Origin: Sinorhizobium shofinae
GTDB taxonomy: Bacteria; Pseudomonadota; Alphaproteobacteria; Rhizobiales; Rhizobiaceae
Assembly: GCA_001704765.1 (NCBI GenBank)
Contig: MBFK01000004.1
Span: forward strand, 62,001-126,000
Length of the DNA: 64,000 bases
Direction of reading: 5' to 3'
Position numbers and translations under genes: made by a program. The notes beneath the pieces were generated by a model. That model had not been told where the DNA came from and did not search any database. It was given only the letters and a program-made list of their open reading frames with translations. Shown here piece after piece: positions 43,687-52,824 of the stretch (the first letter of the stretch is position 1; each line of letters opens with the position of its first letter).

Positions 43687-45162
43687 TTGCGGATCTTCAC
43701 GGCAGCCCTGGCGACCGAAACGAACACTTTCTCCCCGATCTGCATCGATAAGCGCGCCTTCGAAGCGTCGCTCTATGCGCCTCCCGGAAAACACCCGGAA
43801 ACGCCGACGCTCTGCACCGCACCGATAACCGTGGGCCGTCGCGTGACGGCGGAGAAGGGCTGGCATCTGATCGAGGGAACGGCGGCCTGGGCGGACCCGG
43901 CCGGCCTCGTCAATCGGCACACTTATGAAATTCTGCGTGACGAGATTCTCGGGCAATTAAGCGCGGCCCTGCCCGTCGACGCCGTCGTGCTCGGGCTACA
44001 CGGAGCGATGGTCGCCGACGGCTACGAGGATACCGAGGGCGATCTCCTGAAGCGGGTGCGCGAGATCGTCGGGCCGGAGGTGCTCGTCTGCGTCGAGCTC
44101 GATCCGCATAGCCATCTCACCGAAAAGCGTGTCGCGGCAGCCGATTTCTTCGTGTTCTTCAAGGAATTTCCGCATACGGACTTCGTCGATCGGGCCGAAG
44201 ACCTCTGGCGCATTGCCGTCGACACGCTCGAAGGGCGCGTCCGACCGGTCATGTCGGTATTCGACTGCGGGATGATCGACGTCTTTCCGACATCGCGCGA
44301 ACCGATGCGCAGCTTCGTCGACAAGCTCATGCGGATCGAGCGGGAGGATCCGGACGTCCTGTCGCTGTCGGTCGTGCACGGTTTCATGGCCGGCGACGTC
44401 CCGGAAATGGGCACCAAGATGGTTGCCGTCACCAACGGCCGTCCGGAGAAGGGCCAGGCGCTCGCCCGCGAGCTCGGCCTCGAACTGTTCGCCAAGCGTG
44501 GCACCTTCCGCATGCCGGAAATTGATGAGCGTCAAGCGGTCGCCGAGGCGATCGCCGCTCCCGCCGGCCCGGTGGTGATTGCCGACATGTGGGACAATCC
44601 CGGCGGCGGCACGGCGGGCGACGCGACCGTCGTGCTCGAGGAACTCATCGCCAATGGCGTCACCGATGCAGCAATCGGCACCATCTGGGATCCAATGGCC
44701 GTGCAGATCTGCATGGCGGCCGGCGAAGGCGCGGAAATCCCCTTGCGCTTCGGTGCGAAGTCCGCCCCCGGCACGGGCAGTCCGATCGATGGCACAGTCA
44801 AAGTGATGCGGCTCGTGCGCAATGCCGAAATGCGTTTCGGCGAGAGTTTCGCTCCCTTCGGCGACGCGGCGCATATTCAGTATCGCGGCATCGACATCAT
44901 TCTCAATTCGACACGTGCGCAGAGCTTCGACCCGAGCCTGTTCTCGGTCATGGGTATCGATCCGCGCGCGAAGAAGATCCTGGTGGTCAAATCGACGAAC
45001 CACTTCTACGCCTCGTTCTCGAAGATCGCCTCGCAGATCCTCTATTGCTCGGCCGGAACACCCTACCCCAATGATCCGGCGAAAACGCCCTATCGACGCG
45101 CGCGGCGTGATATCTGGCCCATCGCCAGCGGTCCCCACGCACCGGAACACGGCGCGGCTTGA
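43687..45162 (+). CDS. MlrC/microcystinase C-like (M81 family) metallopeptidase, second copy
   Basis: 491 residues from a TTG. The start MRIFTAALATETNTFSPI aligns with the family N-terminus, and TTG 43687 is preceded by AAGGAAGG at good spacing; other in-frame starts lie inside the upstream gene. Putative zinc ligands are Asp and His in VELDPHSHL and His in EFPHTDFVD. The C-terminal MlrC domain has ADMWDNPGGGTAGDATVVLEEL and KKILVVKSTNHFYASF. Shares the architecture but only distant similarity with the copy at 37.6 kb, so the two probably act on different bonds or substrates. Operon partner of the NTF2-like gene. Confidence 0.88.
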   Translation: MRIFTAALATETNTFSPICIDKRAFEASLYAPPGKHPETPTLCTAPITVGRRVTAEKGWHLIEGTAAWADPAGLVNRHTYEILRDEILGQLSAALPVDAVVLGLHGAMVADGYEDTEGDLLKRVREIVGPEVLVCVELDPHSHLTEKRVAAADFFVFFKEFPHTDFVDRAEDLWRIAVDTLEGRVRPVMSVFDCGMIDVFPTSREPMRSFVDKLMRIEREDPDVLSLSVVHGFMAGDVPEMGTKMVAVTNGRPEKGQALARELGLELFAKRGTFRMPEIDERQAVAEAIAAPAGPVVIADMWDNPGGGTAGDATVVLEELIANGVTDAAIGTIWDPMAVQICMAAGEGAEIPLRFGAKSAPGTGSPIDGTVKVMRLVRNAEMRFGESFAPFGDAAHIQYRGIDIILNSTRAQSFDPSLFSVMGIDPRAKKILVVKSTNHFYASFSKIASQILYCSAGTPYPNDPAKTPYRRARRDIWPIASGPHAPEHGAA

Positions 45163-45406
45163 TGAATGGCGCTGCTGTTGAAGTGACCATTTAATAGTCA
45201 GATTGATCCAGATATTCGACTTTCCAATAGTCCAGACTGGAGCATTCAAATGCAAGTGTCAGTAACAGAAGCGAAAGGCGATTGACGGGACGAGATCATC
45301 TTGACTCGGCACGGCCACAACGCTGTACGACTCGTGCCGGTTCGGCGAGGATTTTGCGCGGACGGATGTCAACGCTGTTCTGACAGCGGTCAGATGTTTG
45401 GCTTCC

Positions 45407-46315
45407 TCAACCGGCCGGTGAATCCGGCGATGCCGCCTCTTCTTTCAGCCATGAGGCGAAGGTCTCAGCGCTGGCGCTTAGTCGACGGTTTTGCGACATG
45501 ACGAGCCAATAGGCGATCTTTTCGGACCGGACGATCTGCGGGAAAGGCTGGAGCAGCCGACTGGCGGCGAGATGATCGCGAACCATGTGCATGCGTCCGA
45601 TCGCAACGCCCTGTCCATTTAGGGCCGCCTGGAGGACGATATTGTAGTCGGTCAACTGCAGTACGCGAGCGCGGCGAATATCGACGCCAACTTCGCCGAG
45701 CCAAAGTTCCCACCCCACCGGATTCCAGGACTCGAGCAGGGTCTGAAGAAGCAGATCCGTCGGTTCGACGAAGCGCGAGCCGTCGCCAAACAGTGCCGGG
45801 CTCACGACCGGGCTCAACTCTTCATTCATCAGCCACTCTGACCTCACGCCCTCCCATCGGCCGGTGCCGAAGCGGATCGCGAGATCGACATCGTCCGATG
45901 CGAAGTCCGCGAGACGCAATGTCGGTTCGAGTTCGACTTCTATCTCCGGATGTTTCACCATGAAGCCGGCGAGGCGCGAAACCAGCCAGTTGGCGGCGAA
46001 GGAGGGCAAGACGCTGACACGCACCCTTTGCCGTGCCGCCTGTCGGCGCATCTCGGACGTCGCACTCACTATGATGCGGAACGCTTCGACCGTCTTTTCC
46101 AGATAGGCCGCCCCCTCGGGCGTCAATTCAATGCTCTTAGCCTTGCGAATGAACAGCCTCACGCCGAGCATGTCCTCAAGCTGCTTGATGTGGTGACTGA
46201 CTGCGCTCTGTGTGATGAGGAGCTCTTCGCCTGCGCGGCGGAAGCTGAGCAAACGCCCCACCGCCTCGAATGCGCGCAGCGCCTGCAGCGGCGGCATGGT
46301 GGTGGACGTGCGCAT
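45407..46315 (-). CDS. LysR-family transcriptional regulator (GcvA-like)
   Basis: 302 residues. N-terminal HTH LQALRAFEAVGRLLSFRRAGEELLITQSAVSHHIKQLEDMLGVRLFIR, then the LysR effector domain (RVSVLPSFAANWLVSRLAGFMVKHPEIEVEL, DVDLAIRFGTGRWEGV). The sequence is closest in style to GcvA/AmpR-like LysR proteins. ATG 46315 has a GAAGGGA site. Divergent from the RidA-aminotransferase-SDR operon, which it presumably controls; the inducer is unknown. Confidence 0.9.
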   Translation of the reverse strand: MRTSTTMPPLQALRAFEAVGRLLSFRRAGEELLITQSAVSHHIKQLEDMLGVRLFIRKAKSIELTPEGAAYLEKTVEAFRIIVSATSEMRRQAARQRVRVSVLPSFAANWLVSRLAGFMVKHPEIEVELEPTLRLADFASDDVDLAIRFGTGRWEGVRSEWLMNEELSPVVSPALFGDGSRFVEPTDLLLQTLLESWNPVGWELWLGEVGVDIRRARVLQLTDYNIVLQAALNGQGVAIGRMHMVRDHLAASRLLQPFPQIVRSEKIAYWLVMSQNRRLSASAETFASWLKEEAASPDSPAG

Positions 46316-46432
46316 GAATTCCCTTCAACTCAAGCCAAGACATTAGCCAGATCGATCGCACAATAACGAAGTTTGAATTGGAAGCAATCGGAGGTGCCGT
46401 GCATTCTCCCGACAGTTCCAAGGGAGACCGCC

Positions 46433-46909
46433 ATGCCAGAGACCATCGCATCCAGACTTTCCGCTCTCGGTCATCGATTGCCGGAAGCTTCAGCGCCAGC
46501 GGCGAACTACGTCTCCACGGTTCGAACCGGCAACCTTCTGGTCGTTTCGGGCCAGATCAGCGTCAGGAACGGCGACGTCCTCACGGGGGCGGTGGGTGCC
46601 GAGGCTTCCATCGAGGAGGGCCGACTGGCCGCCGAATGCGCGGCAATCAGTGTCCTTTCGCAGATTGCTGCTGCGACTGATGGTTCTTTGGCGGCCGTCC
46701 GACGCGTCGTTCGGCTCGGCGTCTTCATCGCCTCGACGCCGGACTTCGCGGAACAGTCGCAGGTCGCCAATGGCGCCTCGGACCTATTCGTCGAGGTGTT
46801 TGGCGAAGCGGGACGGCACGCGCGTGCCGCCGTGGGCGTGGCCGCGCTGCCTGCCGGCTCCACCGTCGAGATCGACGCGCTGGTAGAAATGGAGCCGGTC
46901 GCATCATGA
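46433..46909 (+). CDS. RidA family protein, second copy
   Basis: 158 residues, longer than classic RidA. ASRLSALGHRLPEASAPAANYV at the start is the YjgH/RidA subgroup N-terminus; GNLLVVSGQISVRNGD, RRVVRLGVFIASTPDFAEQ and FGEAGRHARAAVGVAALPAGSTVEIDALVE with the conserved Arg follow. ATG 46433 has GGGAG upstream. Its stop overlaps the start of a PLP-dependent enzyme by four bases (ATGA), an arrangement suggesting direct functional partnership: the PLP enzyme would release an enamine and RidA hydrolyse it. Confidence 0.87.
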   Translation: MPETIASRLSALGHRLPEASAPAANYVSTVRTGNLLVVSGQISVRNGDVLTGAVGAEASIEEGRLAAECAAISVLSQIAAATDGSLAAVRRVVRLGVFIASTPDFAEQSQVANGASDLFVEVFGEAGRHARAAVGVAALPAGSTVEIDALVEMEPVAS

Positions 46910-48096
46910 ACGATGCACTGGACGTGGAGCAGCTTCGTTCGGAGACTCCTGGCTGCGCGGATGGCATGCATTTCAATCACTCCGGCGCCTCGCTGCCCTC
47001 CCGATCGACGCTCGCAGCGATCTGGGATTATTTGCGCAAGGAAGCGACCGAGGGCCCTATGGAAGCGGCGAACGGGGCGAGCACGCTTCTTGAGGAGGTG
47101 CGAGCCGACACAGCGGCATTGATCGGCGCCAAGCCAAATGAGATCGCGTTCCTTGGCAGCGGGTCGACCGCCTGGGGCGCGGCTTTCTCGGCCTTGCCGT
47201 CGCTTGTTGCCGGCGACCGCATCCTCGTCGGGCGCCAGGAATGGGGCGGCAATCTCGCCACGATGCAAGACGCCGCAGCGCGAGCCGGAGCGCGTGTCGA
47301 GACCATTCCCGTTCGTGACGACGGGAGCATCGACGCCGGCGGCCTCGCGTCGATGATCGATGAGCGCGTGCGTCTCGTGTCGCTCACATGGCTGCCCGCG
47401 AATGGTGGCCTGATCAACGATGCGGCGGCCGTGGGACGCGTGACCAAGGCGGCCGGCATTCCCTATTTCATCGATGCGGGCCAGGCCCTCGGCCAGATCC
47501 CGATCGACGTCGCCTCCCTCGGATGCGACGTGTTGAAGGCAGCGGGCCGGAAATTTCTCCGGGGACCACGCGGCACGGCGATCCTTTACATCAGGCAGGA
47601 ATTCATGCCACGGCTGACGCCGCGTTATCTCGATGTGCTTTCGGGGCCGATCGTCGACGGGGTCGTCAAGATCCGCAACGACGCACGCCGCTTCGAGGCG
47701 GGCGAGATTTCGCCGGCGCTGATTTTCGGGCTGGGCATTGCCACGCGCCAGGCAAGGACGCTCGGCATCGCGGTGATCCGCAAGAGGATCAACACACTCG
47801 CGAACGGGCTGCGCGACAATCTGCGCAGCATCCCGAATGTGATGGTGCGGGATCTTGGAACGGAACTATCCGGTATCGTCTCATTCACCGTCGAGAGCAT
47901 ACCGGCGACGGAAGTTCGTGCAGCCTTGGCCGGAAGGCAAATCGCGATCGGCGCTAATGGTGTTCCCTATACGCCGCTCGACATGGTCGCGCGAGGGCTC
48001 GACCAGATCGCCAGGGCTTCGGTAAGCTACCTCAACACCTTGTCGGAGATTGCCCGCCTTTCGGAAGCGGTCGCGGATATTGCGCGGCGAGCATGA
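46906..48096 (+). CDS. Class V aminotransferase / cysteine desulfurase-like PLP enzyme
   Basis: 396 residues. Fold-type I, class V PLP enzyme: MHFNHSGASLPSRSTLAAI start, AFLGSGSTAWGAAFSAL, LTWLPANGGLINDAAAVG, YFIDAGQALGQIPIDV with the PLP Asp, and the Schiff-base lysine in DVLKAAGRKFLRGPRGTAILYI. Relatives include isopenicillin epimerase-like proteins, cysteine desulfurases and the ergothioneine lyase EgtE; exact reaction cannot be read. No cysteine-rich loop typical of NifS is seen. Translationally coupled to RidA and followed by an SDR gene. Confidence 0.87.
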   Translation: MNDALDVEQLRSETPGCADGMHFNHSGASLPSRSTLAAIWDYLRKEATEGPMEAANGASTLLEEVRADTAALIGAKPNEIAFLGSGSTAWGAAFSALPSLVAGDRILVGRQEWGGNLATMQDAAARAGARVETIPVRDDGSIDAGGLASMIDERVRLVSLTWLPANGGLINDAAAVGRVTKAAGIPYFIDAGQALGQIPIDVASLGCDVLKAAGRKFLRGPRGTAILYIRQEFMPRLTPRYLDVLSGPIVDGVVKIRNDARRFEAGEISPALIFGLGIATRQARTLGIAVIRKRINTLANGLRDNLRSIPNVMVRDLGTELSGIVSFTVESIPATEVRAALAGRQIAIGANGVPYTPLDMVARGLDQIARASVSYLNTLSEIARLSEAVADIARRA

Positions 48097-48177
48097 GGCC
48101 GCATCTCTTGGCCAGGCTGCCAACGGGCCGGCATTGTCCCGGCCTTATCAGGTAAAACAGAATTGTCGGAGCATGCG

Positions 48178-48957
48178 ATGGATTTGGGTATCAAAGGCAA
48201 ACGGGCGCTGGTTTGCGCCGGTTCGAAGGGTCTGGGCCGCGGCGTTGCCGAGAAACTCGCCGAGGCGGGCGTAATCCTGACGCTCAATGCCCGCGAGCCG
48301 AAACAGCTTCGGGAGACGGCACGCGCCATCAGCAAAGACTATGGCGCGCAGGTGGAGATCGTCGCCGCCGACGTCACGACGGAGGAAGGCCGCAATGCAC
48401 TCCTTCGGGCAGAGCCACGGCCGGACATCCTGATTACCAATGCCGGCGGCCCGCCGCCGGGTGACTGGTCGACCGTGACCGAAGACAATTGGCTCGAGGC
48501 GATCAGGGCAAATATGCTGGCGCCGATCCTGCTCATGAAGGCCGTCATTCCCGGCATGATCGAGCGGCAATGGGGACGGATCGTCAACATCACCTCAGCC
48601 TCGGTCAAGTCGCCGATCGCGGAACTCTGTCTCTCCAACGGCGCCCGCACCGGGCTTACCGGTTTCGTTGCCGGCACGGCCCGTCAGGTCGCACGCCACG
48701 GCGTCATCATCAACAACGTGCTGCCCGGATCCCACGAGACCGAGCGACTGGAAAAGCTCCTCGAAAAGTCCGCCAAGGCACGGGGGATTTCACTCAAAGA
48801 AGCTCGCGCCGAGGAATACGGGCAGAATCCGACGGGACGCGTTGGCACGCCGAGTGAGTTCGGCGCCGCGGCGGCATTCCTGTGCAGCCAATATTCCGGC
48901 TATATCGTCGGGCAGAACCTGCTGCTCGACGGCGGCGCGCTCAATTCGACGCTCTAA
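48178..48957 (+). CDS. SDR-family protein with altered catalytic motif
   Basis: 259 residues. Nucleotide-binding LVCAGSKGLGRGVAEKLAEAG, ADVTTEE and ITNAGGPPPGDW are normal SDR. But where classical enzymes have Tyr-x3-Lys, this one reads LCLSNGARTGLTG, i.e. Ser at the Tyr position and Arg at the Lys position. Such LSN..R versions form a recognised subgroup often called 3-oxoacyl-ACP reductase-like. They may be reductases with other chemistry or binding proteins. ATG 48178 has GGAG upstream; an in-frame TTG at 48163 is less likely. Third gene of the operon RidA-aminotransferase-SDR. Confidence 0.87.
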   Translation: MDLGIKGKRALVCAGSKGLGRGVAEKLAEAGVILTLNAREPKQLRETARAISKDYGAQVEIVAADVTTEEGRNALLRAEPRPDILITNAGGPPPGDWSTVTEDNWLEAIRANMLAPILLMKAVIPGMIERQWGRIVNITSASVKSPIAELCLSNGARTGLTGFVAGTARQVARHGVIINNVLPGSHETERLEKLLEKSAKARGISLKEARAEEYGQNPTGRVGTPSEFGAAAAFLCSQYSGYIVGQNLLLDGGALNSTL

Positions 48958-48991
48958 GGTGCAGGCCGCACAGGAAGTAGGTGTTCGGTGC

Positions 48992-49492
48992 TCAATCGAC
49001 GATGCGTCGAACCATGATGATGTCGTCGACTTCCCGGCCGTTGCGGATGCAGCCGCCGGGAATGCGGCCGACCGCCTCGAACCGCTCTCGGCGATAAAAG
49101 GCGATAGCCGCCGCGTTCTCGGCGCTGACCGTGAGCTCCAACTGCCGAATGCCTTCACTGCGCGCGTAATCAGTCACCGCTGCGAGAAGCAGCCGTGCAA
49201 GACCGCTTCCGCGCAAACTGCGATCGACATAGACCATGACGACGGTGGCGCGATGCGCCATCTTGCTGGCGCGCTGGCGTAGCAGGCCCATGATGCCCAC
49301 CGGATCGTCGGTGCGGAAAGCAACGAAAACGGGATTTTCGGTCAGCCGCCGGCGCCATTCGTCGTCCGGCAGGTTCTCCCAATCCTCGGCACTGCTGGCG
49401 AATGAATTCGGCTCCGCACGCAGCGCCTCGAGCCGAATGCGCCGAAAGGTTTCAACATCGTCTTTGCCGAGCAGTCGTATCGATACGGTCAC
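48992..49492 (-). CDS. GNAT-family N-acetyltransferase
   Basis: 166 residues. The acetyl-CoA motif A region reads VVMVYVDRSLRGSGLARLLLAAV (R-x-x-G-x-A form), followed by GIRQLELTVSAENAAAIAFYRRERFEAVG, typical of RimI/PhnO-like GNAT proteins. GTG start at 49492 lies two bases after the ABC ATPase stop, making it the last gene of the carbohydrate importer operon. It may acetylate an imported amino sugar or amine, or an unrelated target. Confidence 0.87.
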   Translation of the reverse strand: MTVSIRLLGKDDVETFRRIRLEALRAEPNSFASSAEDWENLPDDEWRRRLTENPVFVAFRTDDPVGIMGLLRQRASKMAHRATVVMVYVDRSLRGSGLARLLLAAVTDYARSEGIRQLELTVSAENAAAIAFYRRERFEAVGRIPGGCIRNGREVDDIIMVRRIVD

Positions 49493-49494
49493 GC

Positions 49495-50625
49495 TCAGGC
49501 CGCTGGATCAAACAGTGCAAGATCGATGTCGGTCATCTCCACCCGGCGCTCCAAGGCGATGCCTTTTTCGTCGAACAGGTGGCAATCGGCGGCTCGGATG
49601 CCGGTCTTCACCTGCTCGTCCGCCCGGATGGCGGCGGTGCCAGGCAGCATGGCGCAATAATTCTCTCCCTCGCCGCCGAGCGCGGCATAGGCGACCGTGT
49701 GTGCTCCGAGGCGCTCGATGACCGAGGGATTGACAGTCAGCGTCAGGTCGCCTGAGCCCGTCTGGATATGTTCCGGGCGCACACCGAGCGTCAGCGTGCG
49801 GCCAACTATGCCGCTACGCGGCGAAACAGGAATAAGCGCCGTCTGCCCTCTGTGGTCGATCTCGACGCCAGCCTCGCTCGCGCTCGTGCAGGTGACCGGC
49901 AGGAAATTCATCTTCGGATGGCCGATGAAGCCGGCGACGAAGATATTGGCCGGTTTGTGATAGAGCTCGAGCGGCGCTCCGGTCTGCGCAATCTCGCCGG
50001 CATTCAGCACGACGATCCGGTCCGCCATCGTCATCGCCTCGACCTGGTCGTGGGTGACGTAGATCATCGTCGCTTTCAATTGCCGGTGCAGCTTCGCAAG
50101 TTCGATCCGCATGTCGGCGCGCAGCGCCGCGTCGAGGTTCGAGAGCGGCTCGTCGAAGAGGAAGATCTTCGGTTCACGCACGATTGCTCGGCCGATTGCC
50201 ACGCGTTGGCGCTGGCCGCCGGAAAGCATGCCCGGCTTCTGCTGCAGCCGCTGGTCGAGATGGAGGATTCGGGCGGCGTGCTCGACCTTCGTCTTGAGCT
50301 TCTCCTCCGGCATTTTTTCTACGCGCAGCGGAAAAGCGATGTTCTCGAACACGGTCATATGCGGATAGAGGGCGTAGGACTGGAAGACCATGGCGATGCC
50401 GCGCTTGACCGGCGGCAGGTCGTTGACCCGTTTGCCGTCGATGACGATGTCGCCGGCCGTCGCCTCGTCGAGGCCCGCGATCATGCGGAGAAGCGTGGAC
50501 TTGCCGCAGCCGGAGGGGCCGACAAAGACGACGAATTCGCCATTCTTCACATCGAGTTCTATGCTCTTAAGCACCTCGTAGGTGCCGTAGAATTTCTGAA
50601 CCTTGTTTAGATTGAGCTGTCCCAA
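49495..50625 (-). CDS. Carbohydrate ABC transporter ATP-binding protein (UgpC/MsmK type)
   Basis: 376 residues. Walker [16 protein letters not shown]-loop [11 protein letters not shown], signature [15 protein letters not shown], Walker [12 protein letters not shown] and switch His in [18 protein letters not shown]-terminal TOBE/MalK-type regulatory domain follows ([14 protein letters not shown]). Energises the importer whose binding protein and permeases lie upstream in the operon. Substrate cannot be fixed. Confidence 0.93.
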   Translation of the reverse strand: MGQLNLNKVQKFYGTYEVLKSIELDVKNGEFVVFVGPSGCGKSTLLRMIAGLDEATAGDIVIDGKRVNDLPPVKRGIAMVFQSYALYPHMTVFENIAFPLRVEKMPEEKLKTKVEHAARILHLDQRLQQKPGMLSGGQRQRVAIGRAIVREPKIFLFDEPLSNLDAALRADMRIELAKLHRQLKATMIYVTHDQVEAMTMADRIVVLNAGEIAQTGAPLELYHKPANIFVAGFIGHPKMNFLPVTCTSASEAGVEIDHRGQTALIPVSPRSGIVGRTLTLGVRPEHIQTGSGDLTLTVNPSVIERLGAHTVAYAALGGEGENYCAMLPGTAAIRADEQVKTGIRAADCHLFDEKGIALERRVEMTDIDLALFDPAA

Positions 50626-50678
50626 GTAACTGTCTCCGGCCGCCGACGAGAAGCGGCTTTTCCGCGAACATTGAAGGA

Positions 50679-50708
50679 GGGACCGCGAGGCTCAGGCTCC
50701 GCGGTCCC
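50679..50708 (-). other. Stem-loop after the solute-binding protein gene
   Basis: GGGACCGCG and CGCGGTCCC form a perfect 9-bp stem with a 12-base loop, beginning seven bases past the binding-protein stop and before the ATPase gene. Similar hairpins follow the binding-protein genes at 26.6 and 63.7 kb. Likely sets binding protein in excess of the ATPase. Confidence 0.55.
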
Positions 50709-50715
50709 CGTCGGC

Positions 50716-51930
50716 TTACTTGTACTGTTCGAGGTCGGCGGCCGCCTTCTTCAAGGCATCGGCCGGCTCGGCCTTGCCGGTGACAACCGACTGGATCATC
50801 CCGATCATCGTGTTCTGAAGACCCTTATAGTCGGTGAAGAGCGGTTCCGGCCCGCCGAAGGAAATGCCGTCGATGAACGGCTTCCAATAGGGATTGGCTG
50901 CAACCATATCGTCCACCGCTTTGCCGGGGCGCAGCGGCGTCAAGCCTTCCTGCGCCTCATAGATTGGCTGGTTCTCGGCATTGGTCAGGAACTTGGCGAA
51001 TTCGATCGCCTTTTCTTCCACGCCCGTACCGCTGAAGACGGCAAGGCTGTCGGTGATCAACAGGGTGCCCGGGCCCTTGGCGCTCGGCCCGAGCGGCAGC
51101 GGCGCGACGCCCCAGTCGATCTTCGTTTCCTTGAGGCGGTTCACTGCGCCCACCGACGCATGGATCATGCCGAGCTTGCCGTCGAGGAAGATCGCCCGCA
51201 CCTCGTTCTGCTCATAGGAGGTCGGCCCTTCCTCGGCATAGGGAACGATGTCCTTCAGCGCCGTCAGCGCCTCCAGGTTTTCCTTGCTGTCGAGGGTGAT
51301 GTTGCCGCTGGCGTCGATCACCGAGCCGTTGTTGGTGTAAACCCAGTGAAGAAACTGGTGCATGGTGTTGTCGAAGGTCTTGGCGACCACGCCGAAGCCC
51401 GGAGTGCCGGTCTTCTCTTTAATGATCTTGGCGTATTCAAGCTCTTCCGCCCACGTCTTCGGCGGCTTTTCCGGGTCGAGACCGGCCTGCTTGAACAGTT
51501 CCTTGTTCCAATAGAGCGACTTCGTGGAGAAGGCGACGGGGACGCCCCATTGCTTGCCGCCGGTCGTCACCGTGTCCATGATATAGGGGTAATAGGATTT
51601 CTTCTCTTCTTCCGTAAAGGTGATCGGCACGATCAGTTCATTGTCGGCAAATTCCTTGAGCGTGCGCGAGCCGACATAGGCGAGCGCCACCGGCGTGCCC
51701 GACGCGGCGAGCGTCGTCACCTTGTCTTGGCACTGGCCCCAGCCGACCACTTCCGACGCGATTTTGTAACCGGGATTGGCCTCTTCCCATTTCTTGATGA
51801 AGTCGGCATGCGCCGGCTGCATCTTGTCGCCGCAGGCGAGGAAGGTGATTTCCGTATCGGCAAGTGCCGGCAGCGCCGTCGAGGCGAGAAGCGCGAAAGT
51901 TCCAGCAATCAATGAGGCATGCGTTGTCAT
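50716..51930 (-). CDS. Carbohydrate ABC transporter substrate-binding protein (family 1)
   Basis: 404 residues. Signal peptide MTTHASLIAGTFALLASTA then LPALADT. Mature protein has the family-1 features ITFLACGDKMQPAHADFIKKWEEANPGYKI, VGSRTLKEFADNELIVPI, WGVPVAFSTKSLYWNKELFKQAGL and FLDGKLGMIHASVGA. Binds an oligo- or amino-sugar-type ligand in the periplasm. In the operon, permeases precede and ATPase follows. Confidence 0.92.
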   Translation of the reverse strand: MTTHASLIAGTFALLASTALPALADTEITFLACGDKMQPAHADFIKKWEEANPGYKIASEVVGWGQCQDKVTTLAASGTPVALAYVGSRTLKEFADNELIVPITFTEEEKKSYYPYIMDTVTTGGKQWGVPVAFSTKSLYWNKELFKQAGLDPEKPPKTWAEELEYAKIIKEKTGTPGFGVVAKTFDNTMHQFLHWVYTNNGSVIDASGNITLDSKENLEALTALKDIVPYAEEGPTSYEQNEVRAIFLDGKLGMIHASVGAVNRLKETKIDWGVAPLPLGPSAKGPGTLLITDSLAVFSGTGVEEKAIEFAKFLTNAENQPIYEAQEGLTPLRPGKAVDDMVAANPYWKPFIDGISFGGPEPLFTDYKGLQNTMIGMIQSVVTGKAEPADALKKAAADLEQYK

Positions 51931-51966
51931 GGTAGTTCCCCTCGCTTGTGAAGCTCGTTGTTGCGG

Positions 51967-52824
51967 TTACTGTTTCACGGCGCCGGCGGTCAGGCCGGCG
52001 ACGAGATAGCGTTGCATCAGGAAGATGAGGATGACGGCCGGCGCGATGCCGACGAAACTTGCCGCCATGAGCTCGTTCCAGATCACTTCCTGCCGGCCAA
52101 AATACGCATAGAGTCCGATCGGCAGCGGCATGTATTCGGTCTTGGAGTTGAAGGTCAGCGCGAAGATGAATTGCTGGGCATAGGAGCCGATGAAGGTGGT
52201 GATCGCGACGACGGTGATGCCCGGCATGGCGATCGGCAGGATCACCCGGCGCAGCGTGTAGAAATGGCTTGCCCCGTCGACGAAGGCCGCCTCGTCAAGT
52301 TCCCGCGGGATGCGCATCATGTAGGTGCGCAGCAGCCAGATGCCTGAAGGGATGAGGAAGGCGACGCCCGGTACGATCATCGCGAAATAAGTATTCAAGA
52401 CGCCGAAGCTGCGCATCAGCCGGAAGAGCGGAATGAGCAGCACGGCGCCAGAAAACATGTTGACCGCCAGGAAGGCTGCGAGCAGCGCGCCGCTGCCGCG
52501 GAACTTGAAGCGCGCAAAGGCGTAGGCTGACGGCACCACCAGCACGAGCACGACCGCGGTGACGATCGTCGAAATCAAGAAGGAGTTGAAGATGTAGCGG
52601 GCGAAGCCCGGCACGCTCACCCACATGCTGCGATAGGCATCGAAGGATCCGTTCTCCGGCCAGAAGCGATAGGGCGAGGAAAAAAGAAGCCCGAGCGGCT
52701 TCAGCGATACCAGGAACCCTTCGACGAAGGGGGAGAGAATGAAGGTAAGAAAGACGAAGATGCCCGCATAGATGCCGACGAGCTCGTACCAGCGATAGCG
52801 GTTAATCATGGCGGGCGGGCTCAT
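51967..52824 (-). CDS. Carbohydrate ABC transporter permease (MalG type)
   Basis: 285 residues, six predicted helices. The EAA loop that docks the ATPase reads ELDEAAFVDGASHFYTLRRVILPIAMPG near residue 190. N-terminal helix ELVGIYAGIFVFLTFILSPF. Starts overlapping the first permease stop (ATGA). Confidence 0.92.
   Translation of the reverse strand: MSPPAMINRYRWYELVGIYAGIFVFLTFILSPFVEGFLVSLKPLGLLFSSPYRFWPENGSFDAYRSMWVSVPGFARYIFNSFLISTIVTAVVLVLVVPSAYAFARFKFRGSGALLAAFLAVNMFSGAVLLIPLFRLMRSFGVLNTYFAMIVPGVAFLIPSGIWLLRTYMMRIPRELDEAAFVDGASHFYTLRRVILPIAMPGITVVAITTFIGSYAQQFIFALTFNSKTEYMPLPIGLYAYFGRQEVIWNELMAASFVGIAPAVILIFLMQRYLVAGLTAGAVKQ

Noticed and set aside
45371..45393. Overlapping small hairpins after the second MlrC gene as a terminator
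   Set aside because: Short 5-6 bp stems that compete with each other and no T-run; too weak to call.
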